This document shows positions 1 through 8,331 of a stretch of DNA of 64,000 bases, piece after piece (within the stretch, counting starts at the first letter, position 1; the number at the start of each line of letters is the position of its first letter). A program made the position numbers and the translations under genes. The notes beneath the pieces were generated by a model that was not told where the DNA came from, searched no databases, and saw only the letters and a list, made by a program, of their open reading frames with translations. This stretch comes from Malonomonas rubra (GTDB lineage Bacteria > Desulfobacterota > Desulfuromonadia > Desulfuromonadales > Geopsychrobacteraceae), in contig NZ_QKAP01000073.1 in NCBI RefSeq assembly GCF_003247215.1, positions 1 to 64,000 on the forward strand, read 5' to 3'.

Positions 1-783
1 GCTGCGCAAAGCGAAGCGTGTGTGTTGGTCTGTGGCGAAACAGGAACCGGCAAGGAACTTTTCGCGCGAGCTATTCATCAGAACAGCAGCAGGAACGGAA
101 AGAATTTCGTTGTAGTTGACTGTCGTTCGATTCCGGAATCTATTGCCGAAAAATTGCTCCTTGGCCACACAGGAGAGAATCGTTTCGGGCATAGTGGGCT
201 TTTGTCACAAGCGAACCGAGGGACCTTGTTTCTCGATGAAGTTGCCGATCTCCCTTCTTCAACGCAAAAGATATTCTGTCAACTGCTGCAAGACGGTAAG
301 TATAGGCCGGTCGGCCAAAACTCCCATGTTCGTGTCGAATTTCGCCTGGTATCCGCGACAAACCGCAACTTGCGACGGATGGTTGCCCAAGGAAAATTCA
401 ATCCAGAGCTGTATACCTTGATACAGCCTTTGCTAGTTGAAGTTCCTCCCCTCAGGGATAGGTTCGGGGACATCGAGCAGTTAACTGAATATTTTCTGAA
501 GCGTTTTTATCAATCCGGAAACTTTATCCCGAAAGACCTTTCCCCTGAATTCAAGGAATTGTTGAAGAAGTATCCTTGGCCTGGGAATGTCCGTGAACTG
601 GAAAACAGCCTCAGCCAGGCACTACTGGCGGCTAAAAACAAAAAAACCCTGTTCCCGAAGGATTTACCCGCTCATATCCGGGTTCAGGTAAAGAAGCTTG
701 CCATCGATCAAAAGAAATCAGCTGTGGAGGAATGGAAAGGTTCCTTGTATGGAGGCCTGACTGTGGCTGACACCCCCCTTTAG
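1..783 (+). CDS. AAA+ sigma54-activator-like regulator, 5' truncated by window edge; GAFTGA loop degenerate, no recognisable C-terminal HTH
   Basis: Frame open from base 1; Walker A GETGTGKE, Walker B TLFLDEVADL, RLVSATNRNL, YPWPGNVRELEN; expected GAFTGA replaced by ENRFGH. Confidence 0.85.
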   Translation, partial: AAQSEACVLVCGETGTGKELFARAIHQNSSRNGKNFVVVDCRSIPESIAEKLLLGHTGENRFGHSGLLSQANRGTLFLDEVADLPSSTQKIFCQLLQDGKYRPVGQNSHVRVEFRLVSATNRNLRRMVAQGKFNPELYTLIQPLLVEVPPLRDRFGDIEQLTEYFLKRFYQSGNFIPKDLSPEFKELLKKYPWPGNVRELENSLSQALLAAKNKKTLFPKDLPAHIRVQVKKLAIDQKKSAVEEWKGSLYGGLTVADTPL

Positions 784-1001
784 GAGCCGGTCATGTGGTC
801 AGTTTGGAAATCAATGCTGCGAAGAAGACGATCCTCGGTTTCTGTCCTGAGTGACGATTCTTGCGCGGCGGGAAGTTTCCTGCTTGGCAAGAAAATTCCT
901 GCGAAGCAGGAGGTGGGTCAAGGCCCGAAAGAATGCCGCAAATGTCAATTAAGTAGCTGAAATTATTTATAAAAAATAGAGTTAAAAATAATGGTCAAGG
1001 T

Positions 1002-1017
1002 TGGTACGCAGGTTGCT
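1002..1017 (+). promoter_or_regulatory. Putative sigma54 -24/-12 promoter TGGTACG-CAGG-TTGCT
   Basis: Matches TGGCACG-N4-TTGCW with one mismatch; GG and GC spaced by 10 bp; 49 bp upstream of the ATG at 1066. Confidence 0.75.
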
Positions 1018-1065
1018 CTTAGGAAGAAGCACAGACAACACTTCATGGAAGGAAAGGAGATCAAT

Positions 1066-1320
1066 ATGAAAAAGAAAGTCGTTTATAGCCTGGTCGCGAG
1101 TTTGATAGCAGCAGGTACGGCAACAGCGATAATGGCGTGGGAGCTCGGCCCGGAAACGACGCCGATGGCAAAATTCTTCCTAATCTTTTTTGGCGCCATT
1201 ATTGTTCTCCAGTGCATCCCGGCCCTGTTGTTGTTCGGCTGTATCGTGAAGGAAGTTGCCTTTGGTGCCAGAAAGACAGCTCTGGTGGAAAACCAAAGTA
1301 AAACCAGTGCATCCTCATAA
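1066..1320 (+). CDS. Small membrane protein (paralog of 1777..2019)
   Basis: Start at 1066 preferred over 991: GGAAAGGAG upstream and the promoter match lies between 991 and 1066; hydrophobic segments, IIVLQCIP motif. Confidence 0.75.
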   Translation: MKKKVVYSLVASLIAAGTATAIMAWELGPETTPMAKFFLIFFGAIIVLQCIPALLLFGCIVKEVAFGARKTALVENQSKTSASS

Positions 1321-1339
1321 ACAGAAGAGGTTCCAAATT

Positions 1340-1735
1340 ATGCAGGCACGGAAAATACTCATCGTTGATAAAGACCCCAAAGCCCGGCAGCGTTTGGCTG
1401 ATTTTTTCCAGAAATCGAATTATCAGGTCGACACCACTGGGTCCGCAGCCTTTTTGGTGGCTCACATCATCAAGAAGAATCAGCCGATCGTTTTATTGGG
1501 TAGCAGCTTTGAGGAAAAGATCAGCCCGGCAGAAGTTGTTACTCTGCTGCGGGAATGCAACAAATATCTGCACATCATTCTGATCTCCGATGCCAACTCG
1601 CCAAAAATGTTGCGTAAGGTCCGAGAGAAGGGGATTTTCTATCATGCTCTAAAACCTCAGTGCCGTGAGGATGAAGAAGAGTTGCGTTCGGTTGTCGAGT
1701 GCGCTCTGAACGATCTGGGCGCTGCATTGATTTAA
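1340..1735 (+). CDS. Stand-alone receiver-domain protein, probable pseudo-receiver
   Basis: KILIVDKDPKARQRL start and ALKP end typical of REC; beta3 reads IVLLGSSF, with Gly where the phospho-Asp is expected. Confidence 0.75.
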   Translation: MQARKILIVDKDPKARQRLADFFQKSNYQVDTTGSAAFLVAHIIKKNQPIVLLGSSFEEKISPAEVVTLLRECNKYLHIILISDANSPKMLRKVREKGIFYHALKPQCREDEEELRSVVECALNDLGAALI

Positions 1736-1776
1736 CGGCGGAAGTCAAAACAAACTAAATACCGAAGGAGACGAAA

Positions 1777-2019
1777 ATGAAAACTGCAAAGAGACTGATG
1801 ATGGCTGTAACAATTTTACTGGCATCGAGCTTGCCGGTGCTGGCGGAAGCTGGCGCACGGGAAGATAGCAGCAACGTGCTGGTTTGGGCATTTCTAGGAA
1901 TTTGCGGGCTGATTATCTTCCTGCAGATGGTGCCGATTCTTTCCATGGCTTACGGGCTGATCAAAGGGATCTTCGGCAAGAAGGAAGAACTGGAAGCGGC
2001 AACCAGTAAGTATCGTTGA
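1777..2019 (+). CDS. Small membrane protein with signal peptide (paralog of 1066..1320)
   Basis: FLGICGLIIFLQMVPILSMAYGLIKGIFGKK aligns with FLIFFGAIIVLQCIPALLLFGCIVKEVAFGARK; RBS GGAG. Confidence 0.75.
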   Translation: MKTAKRLMMAVTILLASSLPVLAEAGAREDSSNVLVWAFLGICGLIIFLQMVPILSMAYGLIKGIFGKKEELEAATSKYR

Positions 2020-2058
2020 ATAATCTGCACAGAACCGGTTGTGCCGGAGGAGTAAAGC

Positions 2059-2259
2059 ATGAAACGGCTCTTGCTCAAGACCCTGATTTTGTTGTCATAC
2101 CTGGGCACGGTGAACTTTGTTTGGATGTTGAGGGACAGCCTAGACGGATTCGTGTTTCTACTGGTTTCTTTCTCTTTGACATATTGCGGCATCATCGTTC
2201 TATCCCATTTGGTTACAATATTGGTTGCTTTATTTCCTTGGCGAGTGGCGGCAAGTTAG
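2059..2259 (+). CDS. Small two-helix membrane protein
   Basis: Hydrophobic 66-aa ORF co-directional in the cluster, GGAGG upstream. Confidence 0.6.
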   Translation: MKRLLLKTLILLSYLGTVNFVWMLRDSLDGFVFLLVSFSLTYCGIIVLSHLVTILVALFPWRVAAS

Positions 2260-2348
2260 GAAGAACAGAGAGCGTTTCACCGCACCTTCGGTTGTCCTTG
2301 AAACAGAAACTGAAGCCACCTGAGCCTCTTTAAGCAAAGGAAGGAAAA

Positions 2349-3389
2349 ATGAAAAATGTACTTCGATCACTGTTGATGTGGCTCTGTACACTACTGGTCT
2401 TCCTGTTCCCACTCGGAGCAATTGCGATAGTTTCCGAAGAGTGCCAGGACTGCCACGGTGATATGGATACGGTTGGCGAAGAGCTGTTTATCAATGTCGG
2501 CGTTTATGATAATACGGCGCACGCGGAAATGGGTTGTCTCTCTTGCCATGAATCCGTTGGGGAAGAGCATCCGGACGACGGCGTAGAAGTTTCCAAGGCC
2601 AACTGCCTCGATTGTCACGCAGAGATAGAGGAAGAACATCAGGCCAGTGCGCATGGCGGAAATGCGACCTGTGGCGATTGCCATAACCCGCACCGGGTTC
2701 ACGGACTGACCGAGGTGTCCGGCTACGATTTGAATCAGCAGTGCGCCAACTGCCATCAAAACAGCAGCGTCGTTGAAAGTCACAGCGAATGGTTGCCGCA
2801 GGCCGATCTGCACGTTGCCAAGCTACCCTGCATCTCTTGCCATACGGCATCGGAAGATTACGTAATCATCCTCTACATTATCCAGCAGGAGAGTGAGGCT
2901 GTGGAGGGCGACTTCGAGCTGTCCGATCATGCTGACCTGCAGACGCTGGCTGGCGACAGAAACATTCAAAGCCTGATCGATTTGAACCAGGACAATTTTG
3001 TATCTCTGGCGGAACTGCGCACCTTCAACCGAAACCCGGGCTATGAAAAGATGCGGCTGGAAGCCACCTTGACGCCGAAAATCGTCAGCCACTCGGTACA
3101 AACGCTCGATAATCGCTGGGACTGCAGCTTCTGCCACACGTCCGGAACGGAAAAGATGCAGACCAGTTTTATCGCGCTACCGAACGCCGAAGGAACTTTC
3201 TCCAGGATCGAAGTCGAGCGGGGAGCGATTCTCAAGGCTCTGAACGGCACCCCCGACTTCTATATGATGGGAACCACCCGCAGCGCTTCGTTGAACATCA
3301 TCGGCCTGATGATTATCATCGGCGGCCTGTTGATGCCGATCGGGCACGGTACCCTGCGCTTCTTGACCCGTAAAAATAGACAACACTAA
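2349..3389 (+). CDS. Seven-heme c-type cytochrome with C-terminal TM anchor (CbcA-like)
   Basis: Signal peptide; seven CXXCH motifs (CQDCH, CLSCH, CLDCH, CGDCH, CANCH, CISCH, CSFCH); C-terminal hydrophobic helix. Confidence 0.9.
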   Translation: MKNVLRSLLMWLCTLLVFLFPLGAIAIVSEECQDCHGDMDTVGEELFINVGVYDNTAHAEMGCLSCHESVGEEHPDDGVEVSKANCLDCHAEIEEEHQASAHGGNATCGDCHNPHRVHGLTEVSGYDLNQQCANCHQNSSVVESHSEWLPQADLHVAKLPCISCHTASEDYVIILYIIQQESEAVEGDFELSDHADLQTLAGDRNIQSLIDLNQDNFVSLAELRTFNRNPGYEKMRLEATLTPKIVSHSVQTLDNRWDCSFCHTSGTEKMQTSFIALPNAEGTFSRIEVERGAILKALNGTPDFYMMGTTRSASLNIIGLMIIIGGLLMPIGHGTLRFLTRKNRQH

Positions 3390-4084
3390 TGGGGGATATC
3401 GTCATGGCTGAAAAGAAAATGATTTATCTGCAACCGACCCCGGTTCGCATCTGGCATTGGCTGAACGCTTTGGGAATCGTAACGCTCTGCGCAACCGGCG
3501 CTCAGATCCGTTTTCCCGAATACGTTACCTTGTTCAGTGAGTATAAGTCAGCGATTATCCTGCACAACACAGCAGGATTCGTGGTCGCGATCTCTTTTTC
3601 GATCTGGTTCTTCTACTATGCCTTTGTTGCCCGGAGTATGGGCAAGATTTATGTGCCGAAAGCAGACGACATCAAGGTGGGGATTTTCCGACAGGCAAAA
3701 TTTTACTTCTTGACCTACTTCCTTGGCTGGGACAACCCGCACCATCCGACTCCAGAAGACAAGTTCAACCCACTGCAGAAATCAGCTTATCTGGCGATCA
3801 TGTTTGTGCTGGTTCCGCTGGTTAGCTTGACGGGAATTCTGCTGACCAACGTCGATCCACTGCGTGGTTTGATCATTATGATGGGTGGGCTGAAAATCTT
3901 GATGGGCTTGCACTTCTTGCTCGCCTGCTCTCTCTGCGCGTTTCTCTTTACCCATATTTATCTGGCAACCCTGGGGCACACCCCCTTTGCCCATTTCAAG
4001 CCAATGTGGACCGGCTGGGAAGAGGATTTGGAAGAGCATTTGGAAGAGCATTTGGAAGAGCATCATTCCCCGGTGGCTCATTAG
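3389..4084 (+). CDS. b-type cytochrome of the Ni/Fe-hydrogenase cytochrome b family (CbcB-like)
   Basis: PVRIWHWLNALGIVTLCATG motif, His-bearing TM helices, overlaps upstream stop. Confidence 0.85.
   Translation: MGDIVMAEKKMIYLQPTPVRIWHWLNALGIVTLCATGAQIRFPEYVTLFSEYKSAIILHNTAGFVVAISFSIWFFYYAFVARSMGKIYVPKADDIKVGIFRQAKFYFLTYFLGWDNPHHPTPEDKFNPLQKSAYLAIMFVLVPLVSLTGILLTNVDPLRGLIIMMGGLKILMGLHFLLACSLCAFLFTHIYLATLGHTPFAHFKPMWTGWEEDLEEHLEEHLEEHHSPVAH
4019..4066 (+). repeat. Four-unit 12-bp tandem repeat GAAGAG(C/G)ATTTG encoding (EE[HD]L)n at the C-terminus of the cytochrome b
   Basis: gaagaggatttg gaagagcatttg gaagagcatttg gaagagcatcat. Confidence 0.95.
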
Positions 4085-4138
4085 GCTGGTAACAATAAAC
4101 CAGGGAAGCCTATTACCTTAAGCAGAGTAGTGGAGAAG

Positions 4139-4630
4139 ATGACGGATTTGAAAAAACAGGAGCTGACAGGCCAACTGGGCGAATCAGGTTGCGCAGCGCA
4201 TACCAAAAATTGGCAGTCGCTGTCGCAGCGTGGCCTATGGCAGGTCCTCCTGTTTTTTCTGATCAGCATCGGGGCGTTGCAGTTCCGTGAAATTTATCTG
4301 CTTGATCTTGTCCCGGCCGACTTCCGGGAGCTGCGTAATTTTGTGCCACCGATATATCAGATCACGTTTGTTTTGGCTATCTACGGTTTTTGGGTAACGC
4401 TGAGTACTTTGGCCAAAATGACTAACTATGCTGTGCCGGTAGTCAAATGGAGTCAGCTCGGATATCGGAGTTCCTTCTACCTTTTTTATGCCTTTTCCGG
4501 GGGGTTGGACAACCATTTTATGGTGGTGTTTTATCTCGTCATCTTTCTTTATGGTGTCGAGCAGGGTCATGTCTGGTTTTATGGTAGTTGGCTGGAACAT
4601 CGCGAAAAGGAGCTTTGGGGTGAACAATAG
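4139..4630 (+). CDS. Multi-pass membrane protein, last gene of the cytochrome cluster
   Basis: Long ORF with several hydrophobic helices; start 4139 (ATG) or 4130 (GTG). Confidence 0.65.
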   Translation: MTDLKKQELTGQLGESGCAAHTKNWQSLSQRGLWQVLLFFLISIGALQFREIYLLDLVPADFRELRNFVPPIYQITFVLAIYGFWVTLSTLAKMTNYAVPVVKWSQLGYRSSFYLFYAFSGGLDNHFMVVFYLVIFLYGVEQGHVWFYGSWLEHREKELWGEQ

Positions 4631-4703
4631 GTTTTCTGGCTTCTGGAAATTTTTGGGACAAGGGTATATCCAAGGGAAAACTGGATAGGCCCTTTGTTTT
4701 TGG

Positions 4704-5492
4704 TTATTTCAGATATGGCTGAATCTGTTGCAGGGAAAGTTCCAGGTCGGGTAAGTTATGTGCTTCAAGTGTCATGCTTGGCGGCGCGGGCAACTTCTGC
4801 ACCTGCTGGAAAAGAGCGGTAAAATCTATATCGCCTGAGCCGATCGACAAGTGTTGATCGGTTTCCCCCAAGTTGTCATGCAGGTGCAGGTGTTTCATGT
4901 GTTTGCCCAATTTCAGGAACCAATTATCAAGAGGTTGATCGGCAAAAATGTTCCAATGGCCGATATCAAAACAGTGGCCGAAATGGTTGCAACCCAGATC
5001 AGCGAAAAGCTGCTCGAAAATCACAGACTGTCGTTCGTAGATGTTTTCCACCGTGATAATGGTTCCTTGTTGCTTGGCTTGCTCAATATACTCAGGCCAG
5101 AACTCCAGGGCATATTTCAGCCAACTCTCCTGCGTCTTAGGGGGGGCCTGATACGGAATCCCCGGGTGAAAGACGATAAGGCCGGCACCGAGTGCAGCCG
5201 CCAGTTGCAGTGATTGTTGGCAGATAGAGTGAGCGGTTATGCGTAAGCGTTTTTTCGGGTTTCCCGGATTGAAGTCGCTAAACGGGGCATGAACCGTGGT
5301 TTTTAACTGTTTTTCCGCAAGTTGCGACGCGCAGTCGGCCATTGCTGCTAAGTCAAGTTTTTCAATTCTGACTTCCTGGCAAGCAACTTCCGGTTGCAGT
5401 TTGCGATTGAGCAAAAAAGGCATCCGGGCCGGCAGCAGTTGTGCCGGCGTGTGGGCAAAAAGTAATGATTGCATGTCTTTTTTATATGGCAC
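4704..5492 (-). CDS. Sugar phosphate isomerase/epimerase (AP endonuclease 2-like TIM barrel)
   Basis: IVFHPGIP, VENIYERQ, HCFDIGHWNIF, HLHDNLGETDQHLSIGSGDIDF motifs. Confidence 0.8.
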   Translation of the reverse strand: MPYKKDMQSLLFAHTPAQLLPARMPFLLNRKLQPEVACQEVRIEKLDLAAMADCASQLAEKQLKTTVHAPFSDFNPGNPKKRLRITAHSICQQSLQLAAALGAGLIVFHPGIPYQAPPKTQESWLKYALEFWPEYIEQAKQQGTIITVENIYERQSVIFEQLFADLGCNHFGHCFDIGHWNIFADQPLDNWFLKLGKHMKHLHLHDNLGETDQHLSIGSGDIDFTALFQQVQKLPAPPSMTLEAHNLPDLELSLQQIQPYLK

Positions 5493-6483
5493 CGTAAGCG
5501 ATGTGTTCCATGTTCTTAATCGCCCCGGGCTCGCCCAGGGTAATCAGGATATCTCCCACTTCAATTTCGGTGGTCGGATCAGGGTTGAAGGTCATCTTCT
5601 GATGCCGCTTGATACCGACAATTATCAGCCCCAGATCTTTGCGCAATCCCGAATTCACCAACGTCTTTCCAGCTAGGGTCGATTTCTCTGCGATGCGGAT
5701 CTCTTCCAGCTGCAGCTCTATGTTTTCGGTGCCGGTCGCGATATCGATAAAATCGACCACCGACGGGCGCAGGATCGCCTGGGCTATCCGGGTTGCGCCA
5801 ATGGTGTAAGGTGAGACCACCTTGTTGGCTCCGGCACGCATCAGTTTGATGTCCGCACCATCCTCGCTGGCGCGGGCTAGGATAAACAGGTTCGGGTTGA
5901 TGCCGCGGGCGGTCAGGGTGATAAAAACGTTTGCGGAGTCGGAGGTGACCACGGTGATCAGCCCGTTGGCCCTGTCGATGCCGGCTCGTTCAAGCACCGC
6001 GTCATTTGTTGCATCCCCCTGGACGAACAGATATCCCGCATCTTCAAGATTCTGGCAGCGTTCCGCATCCTGTTCCACAACGATGAAGGGAATCGGCTTG
6101 GAAGCGAACTCCCGGCTGACCAGTCGTCCGATCCTGCCGAAACCGCAAACGATATAGTGGTTTTTTAGACTTCCGATCTGTTTTTGCAATTTTTTCCTCC
6201 CCATCAGCTTGCGTAACTGGCCTTCCACCATGAACTGAATCATCGAACCGATGGCATAGGCTATATTACCTGCGCCGAAAATAATCAACACGATGGTAAA
6301 GACTTGTCCTTCGTGGGAAAGATCGTGTACTTCCCTGTAGCCGACCGTGGCCAAGGTAATGACCGTCATGTATAGAGCCTCGAACGTGGACCAGTCTTCG
6401 ATTATGACATAGCCGATTGTCCCGCCGCCGATCAGGATAACCAGAATTAAAAGCGATAGCAGAACTTTGCGTAGAGGATCCAT
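5482..6483 (-). CDS. Two-TM potassium channel protein with TrkA-N/TrkA-C (RCK) domains
   Basis: Pore TLATVGYREV; GFGRIGRLVSREF Rossmann motif; TrkA-C-like C-terminus. Start 6483 chosen because the 6654 start overlaps the divergent promoter. Confidence 0.85.
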   Translation of the reverse strand: MDPLRKVLLSLLILVILIGGGTIGYVIIEDWSTFEALYMTVITLATVGYREVHDLSHEGQVFTIVLIIFGAGNIAYAIGSMIQFMVEGQLRKLMGRKKLQKQIGSLKNHYIVCGFGRIGRLVSREFASKPIPFIVVEQDAERCQNLEDAGYLFVQGDATNDAVLERAGIDRANGLITVVTSDSANVFITLTARGINPNLFILARASEDGADIKLMRAGANKVVSPYTIGATRIAQAILRPSVVDFIDIATGTENIELQLEEIRIAEKSTLAGKTLVNSGLRKDLGLIIVGIKRHQKMTFNPDPTTEIEVGDILITLGEPGAIKNMEHIAYGAI

Positions 6484-6568
6484 TGGTGCTCCAGAGGTTT
6501 TAGTGAAGACATGATAGCTATCCGGTGAGAAAAAAACAAGAAATCGAAGTAAGCGGAACAATTGTCTA

Positions 6569-6613
6569 CTGTATACAGAAAAGGATTGACTTGCGCTGTA
6601 TACTGTATACAAT
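6569..6613. promoter_or_regulatory. Promoter TTGACT-N16-TACAAT with three TGTATAC operator-like repeats (6570-6576, 6597-6603, 6604-6610)
   Basis: Direct sequence: perfect palindrome CTGTATACAG (6569-6578) plus tandem TGTATAC copies covering the -35/-10 spacer of the regulator's own promoter. Confidence 0.7.
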
Positions 6614-6643
6614 TTAGCAAATTTAAAATGGGGAGAAGCGACC

Positions 6644-7354
6644 GTGAAGAGCAAACCGATTGAAAGACATCAGACGCTGCGGGAGAAGATCCTCGAAACA
6701 ATCCGCGAAGCGATCCTCAAGGGAAACCTGAAACCGGGGGAGAAAGTCGCTGAGCCGGAGTTGGCGGAACGTTTCGGGATCAGTCGAACGCCAATCCGGG
6801 AAGCATTCCGGCAGTTGGAATCGGAAGGCTACCTGACAGTCATTCCGCGCAAAGGAGCTGTGGTTGCGGCGCTATCCGAACAGGACGTGCAGGAATATTA
6901 CGCGATTAAAAGCATCCTTGAAGGTTACGCGGCGGAACTTGCTGCTGACAAACTGTCGGAGAAGGAGCTGGAAAAGCTTGAAGCGATCAACGAACGCTTG
7001 AGGCAATTGGCAGAGGAAGGGGACGTTAAGACTTTTTATCGTGTTCATAATGAATTTCATGAACTGTTCCTGAAAGCATGTGGGAACAGCAAGCTGGTTG
7101 AATTAATTCAGCAGCTCGGCATGAAGTTCAATCGCTTGCGGATGGCCTCGCTTTCAGTCAATGGGAGGATGGACATTTCGGTGACGGAACACGATAAGTT
7201 GCTCGAAGCGTTCCGTAAACATGATGGGGCAACAGCCGAGAACTTAGTTAAAAAGACCGCGGCAATCGGCGGCAAGGTGTTACTCGAAAGCTTGACTCAA
7301 GCCGAAGGAGGTAAAGGAAAGAAATCGATTTTGGAAGAACGCATAGATGTTTAA
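6644..7354 (+). CDS. GntR/FadR-family transcriptional regulator
   Basis: N-terminal wHTH LKPGEKVAEPELAERFGISRTPIREAFRQLESEGYL, FCD-type C-terminal domain. Confidence 0.9.
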   Translation: MKSKPIERHQTLREKILETIREAILKGNLKPGEKVAEPELAERFGISRTPIREAFRQLESEGYLTVIPRKGAVVAALSEQDVQEYYAIKSILEGYAAELAADKLSEKELEKLEAINERLRQLAEEGDVKTFYRVHNEFHELFLKACGNSKLVELIQQLGMKFNRLRMASLSVNGRMDISVTEHDKLLEAFRKHDGATAENLVKKTAAIGGKVLLESLTQAEGGKGKKSILEERIDV

Positions 7355-7401
7355 CCCGATTTAGAAAACTCGCGATCTGGTCGCTTTTTGATAGATGTAC
7401 G

Positions 7402-7426
7402 AAGGCCCCTGATTTTCAGGGGCCTT
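7402..7426 (+). terminator. Hairpin AAGGCCCCTG-atttt-CAGGGGCCTT, possible terminator
   Basis: 10-bp perfect stem between convergent genes; weak T tract. Confidence 0.55.
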
Positions 7427-7443
7427 TGCTGTTGCTCCTAACC

Positions 7444-8331
7444 CTAATTCACATATTCACTAATCCCCTCGGGCAGTTTCTGAAGCTTTATAGCAAACGT
7501 TTTTTCCCAATCACCCTGTTCACAGATATTCTCTTCAAGCAGCATCTGCAGTTGGTCGCTGGTCATCGGGAATTGGGGAATCGACTGCAGTAGGGCGACA
7601 ACCGGTTTCATCATCGCTAGTGGTTGATGCAGTTTGTAGACCTTTTTTTTCCCCATTGCCACCCCGACCAGATCGAGCAGTTCATCGTAACTGTAAACTT
7701 GAGGTCCCCCGCAGTGGTAAGCCTGGCCGATACTTTCCGGACAATCGAGGGCCCTGACAAAACCGGTGGCAACGTCTTTGACGCTGACCGGTTGTAGCCG
7801 GTATTTGCCATCACCGATTACCGGGACAACCGGTAGCTTGCGGATCAGGGCCGCTAGCATGTTGATGAATTGGTCGCTCGGGCCGTAAATCAGCGAAGGT
7901 CGGAAAATCGTCCAGTCGAGACCGGACTGGCGCACCAGTTGTTCTGCCGCCCATTTGGTTTTGTGGTAGTTAGTTACCGCATCAGCCCGGGTGCCATTTG
8001 CGCTCATGTGGAGAAAGCGGGTAACCCCCTGATCTTTAGCAGTCTCCAGCATGTTGCGGGTCGATTCGGTGTGCAACTTCTGGAAGGTGATCCCGCGGTG
8101 AGGATATTCGCGGATGATTCCGACCAGATGGATAACCGCATCACATCCTGCTAATGCCTCGGTTAGGCTTTCAGGGCGTGTGGTATCTCCAATGTGGACT
8201 TCGGCACCAGTAACTTGTTTGATCTTAGATTGATTATGAATCAAAGCTCGAACCTCGTGGTTTACTTTTAGCAAAGTTCGTAGCACCTCTTGGCCGACAA
8301 AGCCGGTTGCACCTGTTAACAAAATTTTCAT
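7444..8331 (-). CDS. NAD(P)-binding epimerase/NmrA-like (NDUFA9-type) protein
   Basis: MKILLTGATGFVGQEV and NAD-epimerase fold motifs. Confidence 0.85.
   Translation of the reverse strand: MKILLTGATGFVGQEVLRTLLKVNHEVRALIHNQSKIKQVTGAEVHIGDTTRPESLTEALAGCDAVIHLVGIIREYPHRGITFQKLHTESTRNMLETAKDQGVTRFLHMSANGTRADAVTNYHKTKWAAEQLVRQSGLDWTIFRPSLIYGPSDQFINMLAALIRKLPVVPVIGDGKYRLQPVSVKDVATGFVRALDCPESIGQAYHCGGPQVYSYDELLDLVGVAMGKKKVYKLHQPLAMMKPVVALLQSIPQFPMTSDQLQMLLEENICEQGDWEKTFAIKLQKLPEGISEYVN

Noticed and set aside
892-913. Possible second sigma54 site TTGGCAAGAAAATTCCTGC
   Set aside because: GG to GC spacing is 13 rather than 10 bp; better explained as part of a small inverted repeat (CCTGC-GAA-GCAGG).
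2016-2333. 105-aa plus-strand ORF overlapping the small membrane protein 2059..2259
   Set aside because: The 2059 frame has an RBS and hydrophobic helices; the overlapping frame looks random.
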